A stretch of 64,000 bases of DNA from contig JALIZF010001352.1 of assembly GCA_029948255.1 (NCBI GenBank), forward strand, positions 62,001-126,000. Direction: 5' to 3'. This stretch comes from Telmatactis stephensoni. Lineage: Eukaryota > Cnidaria > Anthozoa > Actiniaria > Isophelliidae. How positions within the stretch are numbered: the first letter of the stretch is position 1; each line of letters opens with the position of its first letter. The notes under the pieces were generated by a model. That model saw only the letters and a program-made list of their open reading frames with translations. It searched no databases and was not told the DNA's origin. The position numbers were made by a program, and so were the translations under genes. Shown here one piece after another: positions 58,284 through 64,000 of this stretch.

Positions 58284-60998
58284 CTGAAAGAGGTAAGACA
58301 GTATAAACTAGTCAAACAATGCAAATTATCACCATGCCAATATATAAGCTATTAGGTGCAGCACTATAAAGGGTAGGGAAAATCATATCATCACATCCTC
58401 CCCTTTCGGCTTTAATTTTGGTAGCAAGATTGCCAACCGCTCAAAAGCTTGTATATTAGCCTATGTGTAACTCATGTGTAATAGGAATTTTGATTGTGAA
58501 TATAGCTAATTCAATTAACGTTGTCGCTGAAAAAAGCCTAAAGCCTAAAGCCTTGGATCGAGCGGAATCATGAGACATTTTATCACCGTGACATCATTAC
58601 ATGCAATAAAAACTCACTGTATGCTTGCAAATTCTACAACTTGGACACATATTTGTTAGTACACAAAAGATATTTGAAAGGCTTTAGCCTTTAGGCTTTT
58701 TTCAGCGACAAGGGTAATTGAAATAGCTATATATAGCTACTTAAAGTCCGCTCGTAGTAATCCATAACAACCAGGCTGACGACCGCGAGAATATTTTTCA
58801 AAGTAGCAGCCTGGTCCCGAAAGTACAGAAAGATGTATATACAACTTCCGTTTTGTAGCCTCGTTTTCATGTCAGCCCAACACCTGACTTAAAAAAAGAA
58901 CAATTTTGAGGATGTTCCCACTGCATGCATATAGATTCAAGATGATTTTAAAATGTTGTTCTAGACGGTATTCCAGGTTATATCATGCAAAAAATTTCTG
59001 TTGCAATTCTGTTGCAATTAATATTCGAGAAATAGAACAAGGTTGATGTTACATGTCGATTTCCGCGCAACACTTGGCCAAATTGATCATTTTAGTTTGC
59101 GTTAAAAGTTTTTAAAATTCATATCAAACATTTGCTACTTGTTTACCAAGCAAAAATATTCAGCTAAAATAGTTGCGTTTTGTATTTTCCACGGCATAAA
59201 CTTTTACGGGTATCATTCGTTGCGGGGAAAATCGTTGTTCCGAATCGACCCGTGTAACATCATTAACGGAGCAAGGATGGCACATTTGGCAGTGCGTGGC
59301 CTTCGGTGCGAGTGGTGCCAAGTTCGATTCCCAGTGACCTCACATCCTTGTTTCGATTCCTACCTTTCTGTGTAGCTTTATTTAGCTTTAAATACTCTTA
59401 AAAACGCAGCACTGATGGCGAAAGGGGTTAAAATGAACACACCGTCGGCCTCAAGCTAGTTTATTAGTAGTCAATTTGTGACTATTACAAGCTATAGCGA
59501 TGTAAAATATAAGGACTATTTACCATTTTTAACTTTAGTGGTGTTTCAATCCGTATAATAATGAATGGTCTAAAGGTAGATACTTACGTCGAGCAATGAT
59601 GCTCCGGACAGTGATCACAATCCGAGTCCTGCAAGCAGGCTGTGTGACATTCTTCGTGGTGTCCGTTATCGTTCATCCTGAACAGTTTTTTTAGATTGCG
59701 TTTGCCCGGGTTGTTTCCATAGCTCCTAAAGTAAGAGAAAAAGCTTTATTATATGGCTAGATAATTATCTGATTTCTGATTGGCTAACGCATGGTCTGTA
59801 TTTTGCCATATCAGGACCGCTGTCCCGGATGAAAAGAAAAGTTTGCGTTTGGCAATTGTTTTAGCGGGACTTCTCAAAGCCATATAATAAATAAGTTATT
59901 AACCTCGTTTGCTCGGTTAATAACCCTTTAGTCTAAGACGTTTGACGTTACCTGGGTAAAATCTACACAAAAAACAACCAACCAACCAAACAAACAAAAC
60001 TTTTATAATGACAAAGTATATTTTTATTCGAATGTTTTAACCGGTATTGGCCCGATTCACTGGTCAGGCCAGCGGATTTCATGTAATCATGCAGGTAAGT
60101 ACTTAGTGTATGCAATACTAAGTGTATCTAGCATATACAGCTGTAGATATGATACACTAGTTTGATCTAGTTTGTGTTGCATGCATGCATACAACAAGTA
60201 CTTACCTTCAAAGTGTAGCAAGTATTAATTCAACCATGCGATATATAGCTGATTCGCTCAAATAAAATATAAGTATATTTTACAGTTTTTGGATTTTGTC
60301 ATGATCAGCTTATAGATAATCATGAGTTGTTTTTACTTATATAAAATGATTATTCTTGAAAACTGGCTTGTTCCGCTTCCGTGAATGTTCGGCCACGAAA
60401 TCGTAAAATCCTAGTAAAATCTCACAATGACTATCAAAACGTAACCTCCTCCGCAGGCGACCTTTCATGGAAATCCTTTGTCAACCTGACCGAGGGGAAT
60501 TGGCCCCCAACAAGAATTGACTCTCTCTCTCAGTCATTGCTCGGTCGTTGCACTAGCTCTGTCGCATTGGGGCTGTTACACTAGAATGGAGCCTCAGTCC
60601 CCTCTCGGTCATAGGAGACAGGAAGCCCAAGAGGATCGAGGCGCCTGCGGAAGAGGGTAATCAAAACGCACGTCAAGAATGTACAACTAGTCCACAGATC
60701 TCGAAAGCGAAAGGGTTTTCATTGCAGCTGAATGCAGATGATTAGACGTTGGATAGACTTCGTTGCTCTATTTCTCCATGGGAACGCCGAAAACTCGTAA
60801 AAGTCCTGCATATATGATAAATTTAATTGGTGACTTTGAATGAGCGAAAATGTGGTATGTCGAAAGAATAAACAGTGTTTGAGGTGATGAACCCGAAGGT
60901 CCAATGTATCCTTAACGTTCTAATAATTGACGAGTAACTTACAGAGATACGGCCAGCACGATAAGCACACAAATCAACAGCAACTTCTTAGACATCAT
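58259..60998 (-). CDS. Small secreted Cys/His-rich peptide precursor, three exons (assembled from splice sites)
   Basis: Model: exons 60998-60943, 59725-59588 and 58283-58259, 72 residues. All introns are GT-AG and phase 2, and the total of 219 bases is a whole number of codons. Exon 1 is a clean signal peptide. Exon 2 carries a Gly-Lys-Arg site about eight residues after the likely signal cleavage point, so a pro-segment removed at the dibasic site is plausible. The remainder has six Cys with spacing C-x3-C-x5-C-x2-C-x4-C-x6-C, and several His including two His-His pairs. A minus-strand AATAAA at 58066-58061 lies about 193 bases past the stop. It could be a disulfide-rich antimicrobial, signalling or venom-type peptide, or a metal binder. 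I cannot choose, and I know no named family with this spacing. Confidence 0.68.
58502..58730. mobile_element. MITE with ATAGCTAATTCAATTA ends
   Basis: Arms share GTCGCTGAAAAAAGCCTAAA and its inverse; outer ends ATAGCTAATTCAATTA and ATAGCTATTTCAATTA. Inside the long intron of the peptide gene. Confidence 0.78.
59268..59405 (+). mobile_element. tRNA-derived SINE, family alpha
   Basis: RNA polymerase III B box AAGTTCGATTCC after a weak A box (TGGCAGTGCGTGG), then CTCACATCCTTGTTTCGA, CCTTTCTGTGTAGCTTTA and a tail TTTAAATACTCTTAAAAA. Same body as 33533-33666. Confidence 0.65.
59588..59725 (-). CDS. Secreted peptide exon 2: dibasic site and five Cys
   Basis: 138 bases, acceptor CTTACTTTAG and donor CGAC|GTAAGT, phase 2 at both ends. 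The join to exon 1 restores a Leu codon and keeps the frame. The exon holds the Gly-Lys-Arg site and five of the six Cys, with an Asp/His-rich context between them. Confidence 0.78.
60090..60212. repeat. Small hairpin with GGTAAGTACTT ends
   Basis: CAGGTAAGTACTTAGTGTAT against CAAGTACTTACCTTC. Also in the peptide gene's first intron. Confidence 0.55.
60943..60998 (-). CDS. Secreted peptide exon 1: signal peptide
   Basis: Starts with a double ATG (60998 and 60995) in the context GTCACCATGATG. Eighteen full codons, Met-Met-Ser-Lys-Lys then an unbroken hydrophobic core, end at donor TCTCT|GTAAGTT, a near-perfect consensus. Phase 2. Confidence 0.8.
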
Positions 60999-61246
60999 GG
61001 TGACGACACTTGAGCTATAATTTAAGAAAAGATCTAATTTTTCTCTCAACAATCATGAACGTGAATGATCACAGGAAGTTGAAGCTACGTACATTGCGTG
61101 CGCAAGGCGCTCAAACAATGAAATTTTGTGTAAACTTCCTGCTACTATAATAACCTAAACACCACTAATGAAATACATGGAGCATACATAGATACTAGTT
61201 TCGTTCCTTAGTATTATTTAATTTTAATTCTCTTGGTAGCAGGTTT

Positions 61247-62040
61247 TAGTAAGAAAATCTATTTTAGGAACCATGCATTTAGAATTCAGTGTCACAGACC
61301 TATTTAGGAACACAAATCACCTCGTATTGTCTGAAAGGAATTTTGTCAGAGTCATATAGACCCGGGGGACTACATTGTAAAAGGATCGGGTATGCTCGTC
61401 AGAAATGTTTAAAAATACCTCTAAAAGATACCGGTAGTGTTTTAAGAAGGGTGTGGCTGGACCGCAATTTTTAACTCCTAAGAGATATACGGCAGCGATA
61501 ACAAGCTAATGAACATTTTTATGATGAACATAAAATTGAACGGTCGACATGCTTTTGTTGGGCAAATTTCGTCCATTTGAGAACAAGATAATAAGCGATG
61601 GGCTCTTTTGATACCCCAAGAGAGACCAGGAAATGCTAAAACTCTAAATTTCAATTTTAACACCCAAATCGCTGATTTTTACCCCTAAGAGATACGACGA
61701 GGCATAGCCGATCCTTCAACAGTGGAGTCCCCTCCCGGCCCCCCGGGCCTATAGATCTAATGAAGTGGTCATTGGAACACATATTTTGTCTGTTAGATCT
61801 AATTATTGTTTTGTCAGATAAAAATCACTTACTCATCTCACGAGAGCCCAATAGCTGTAACTATTATGTAGAATAGCTTTTTGTCAACTTGAGCAGAGAG
61901 GAACAGGGGACTAAAATACTGCTCCTCTCCCTACATTTTTAGCCAATTTCTCGTACGCGCGTCCCTTCTCTCTCCTTTTTTTCGTATTTCTCTATAATCA
62001 CATTGTCTCATCCAACATCCTCCTCCAAAACCAATGTTAT
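61247..62040 (+). repeat. Direct repeat copy 1, interrupted
   Basis: Begins GTAAGAAAATCTATTTTAGG. Matches 63591-64000 up to about 61360 and again from 61748. The stretch between is an insertion absent from the other copy. Confidence 0.8.
61361..61747. mobile_element. Insertion with CCCGGGGGACT ends
   Basis: Ends CCCGGGGGACTACATTGT and GGAGTCCCCTCCCGGCCCCC; AAGGATCGG follows in each arm. TATAG flanks both sides. The copy at 63.6 kb shows the empty site. A fragment with CCCGGGGGGACTCCATTC is at 31288. Confidence 0.75.
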
Positions 62041-63590
62041 ATGGTTCAGAAGTTCATGGATTGGAAAAAAATCTTGATGCTAACTTCAACAACAACGAAG
62101 ACAAATAATATTATATTTTGAAATCTTTGAAAGTGGCATTCATCAAGATAGGCGGTTTAATTGATAAACCATGTTATGAGGATTCATGGTTGAATTTTCA
62201 GAGTTTTTGGTCGCCTCAATCTTCATATCAATCCTTTAAAGAATCGAACGGTAATACCGAAAACTTAGAATGATACGGTTTTGCGGGCCAAATGCAGTGA
62301 CACTCGCTACAACTAGAGGCACTGAAGATATTCTCTGAAGATAATGGCGAAAAGCGTCAAAAACTAGACCTTCGTGCGAGTTTTAATCCAAATTTTCGTT
62401 CTGGATCAGTAACACTCAAATCCTTCTTCTTCCGGTTAAAACTGATACCAAGATAAAATACCTGTTTAAAATGAATTTTTGAATTGTACAAAACTTTTTT
62501 CTTGAATTTGTGTTGGGATTAAACTTTGGCAAGCTGAATATAGAGAAAACATATAGCAAATGAGCAAATGAAAGCCTAAACCTCATTTTCGATCCAAATT
62601 TTCGCTTTGGATTAACACTTTGATTCAACTTTCATCGGCCAAAACTACTTACAAGCAACTTAATTAAACTTTCTGACAGAAATGATTTTAGTTTTGTACT
62701 GAACAACTATATATATTCTTCAACTCAGGAGTTTTTGTCGTTCACTGCTTGAACTTGAAAAAAATTCCCTCTTAAAACATAAAAACTAGCAATACCATAG
62801 AATGAAAGTCCATTTAAAATCTACACTTACTGGATAACGATTTGGGTCTGTTTGATAATAACTGAACAAAATCAGTGTAGAATGTAGACTAATCTTATGA
62901 AAATGATGTCAAACGGATTGGACTTACTTGATCACAAATGCGACGCTGATAAACGTTTGAAATTTGTCTTGTCTTCTCGTTTGCTCAGCTGAGACTGAAC
63001 TCTAAAACCTTGATAATACTATTCATATCCACGTTTGATGACGTCATTTTGATCAATGATCCTTGGATGTGATTGGTTAATATCTTCGAAGACAAATACG
63101 ACACGCGATTCAGTAGTCTAAAAATTAGTCATTACTACTCATACCTCAAATATATTTCTGGTTGCCATCTAAAAAACTTATATTATATAGAAAATTTATA
63201 TCTTGGCTTTAAAAACCGTTTTGGAGGAAAATTATTTGGATAAATCCAATTTGTAAAATGGCTATATTCAGCGTAACTTGAGTGTTGCTTTTATTTAGCG
63301 GCCAACATCCATCACAAGTATGTAATTTTTTTCTTAGAATAATGATAGTTCATTTGCAGTTAGAAGCTAGGTGCTAACGTTTTCAAGAGTTGAATTGTTT
63401 TGTTTTTCATGTGAAAGGCATCATTTCGTATGACACGCAAGTCTCCTAGGCAGCCATTTTGATATGTTAGCTTTTTATCGAAAGTTCGTTAGCTAGCTAT
63501 AAGACTAAGAACATGTGAAAACTTTGATACTATTTGATTTGATAGTTAAATAATTTGAAGTGTTTTTTAGCCAACGTGTAACAACTTTAG
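62041..63590. other. No gene seen between the direct repeats
   Basis: Contains the MITE-free dispersed repeat at 62572 and a partial second stretch near 62370 (TTAATCCAAATTTTCG). Otherwise unique AT-rich sequence. Confidence 0.4.
62572..62725 (+). repeat. Dispersed repeat, MITE-free copy
   Basis: Partner of 7955-8265. Reads CTCATTTTCGATCCAAATTT, CGCTTTGGATTAACACTTTG, and later TGATTTTAGTTTTGTACTG. Serves as the empty site for MITE copy A. Confidence 0.65.
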
Positions 63591-64000
63591 GTAAGAAAAT
63601 CTATTTTAGCAACCATGCATTCAAGAGAATTCGGTACTACAGTCCTATTCAGGAACACAAATTACCTATTGTCTGGAAGAGATTTTGTCATCTATAGATC
63701 TAATGAAGTGGTCATTACAACACACGTTTTGTTTATATATCTAACTATTGCTTTTTTCTGAAAAAAAACGTACTCGTTTTACGAGAGCCACAGAGCTGTA
63801 GCTAGATTATGTAGAATAGATTTTTGTCAACTTGAGCAGAGAGGAACGGGGGACTAAAATACTGTTCCTCTCCCTATTTTTTTGGCCAATTTCTCGTCCC
63901 TTCTCCCTAGCTACTTTTTTTCGTATTTGTCTTTCTTCACTATCCTGTCAGTCTTATCCAACATGCATGTACCCTCCTCCAAAACGTTTTTCTTTTTTGT
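63591..64000 (+). repeat. Direct repeat copy 2, reaches the window edge
   Basis: Shares TCTAATGAAGTGGTCATT, GTCAACTTGAGCAGAGAGGA and GGCCAATTTCTCG with copy 1. It continues to the last bases, so the full unit cannot be measured. Confidence 0.8.

Noticed and set aside
58196..58292. Plus-strand exon (ACTATATAG|ATTTTC to GAAAGAG|GTAAGA)
   Set aside because: Good splice signals and an open frame, but no partner exons found. The minus-strand reading completes the six-Cys peptide and has a nearby AATAAA. Kept as an alternative only.

Overview
The window is nuclear DNA from an animal, most likely a cnidarian of the coral or sea-anemone group (Hexacorallia). I infer this from spliced genes with GT-AG introns, an AT-rich background, a HEPN-NACHT-LRR immune receptor of the type expanded in corals, a TRIM gene with a filamin domain and NHL repeats, and a very dense load of short non-autonomous DNA transposons. 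The species cannot be fixed from the sequence.

Layout. 1-20 kb has no gene I can defend. It holds hairpin elements, TTAA-flanked elements, microsatellites and a decayed LINE reverse transcriptase (about 18.94-19.53 kb). 20.8-30.3 kb is one minus-strand gene of nine small exons that I assembled by matching splice sites and phases: a homologue of LRRC61, with introns full of transposons. 31-36 kb is repeat-rich and contains two probable 5' leader exons. 36.2-40.1 kb is a plus-strand NLR gene (HEPN exon, then NACHT plus LRR exon), broken by one extra A in an A6 run. 40-47 kb is repeats, including a 261-bp tandem duplication of an exon-like unit. 47.2-50.3 kb is an intronless coding exon for a secreted protein of 1027 residues that I do not recognise. 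53.9-56.1 kb is a minus-strand TRIM-filamin-NHL gene, broken by one extra base in an A7 run. 58.3-61.0 kb is a minus-strand three-exon gene for a 72-residue secreted peptide rich in Cys and His. 61-64 kb is a diverged direct repeat and other repeats.

How the genes relate. There is no operon logic here. The NLR (cytosolic sensor, with an intact HEPN R-x5-H motif), the TRIM E3 ligase and the secreted peptide could all serve innate defence or signalling, but only the NLR assignment rests on a strong family argument. The richest new material is the small secreted peptide, the 1027-residue orphan, and several transposon families whose structure, target duplications, nesting and empty sites can be read directly from this one window.
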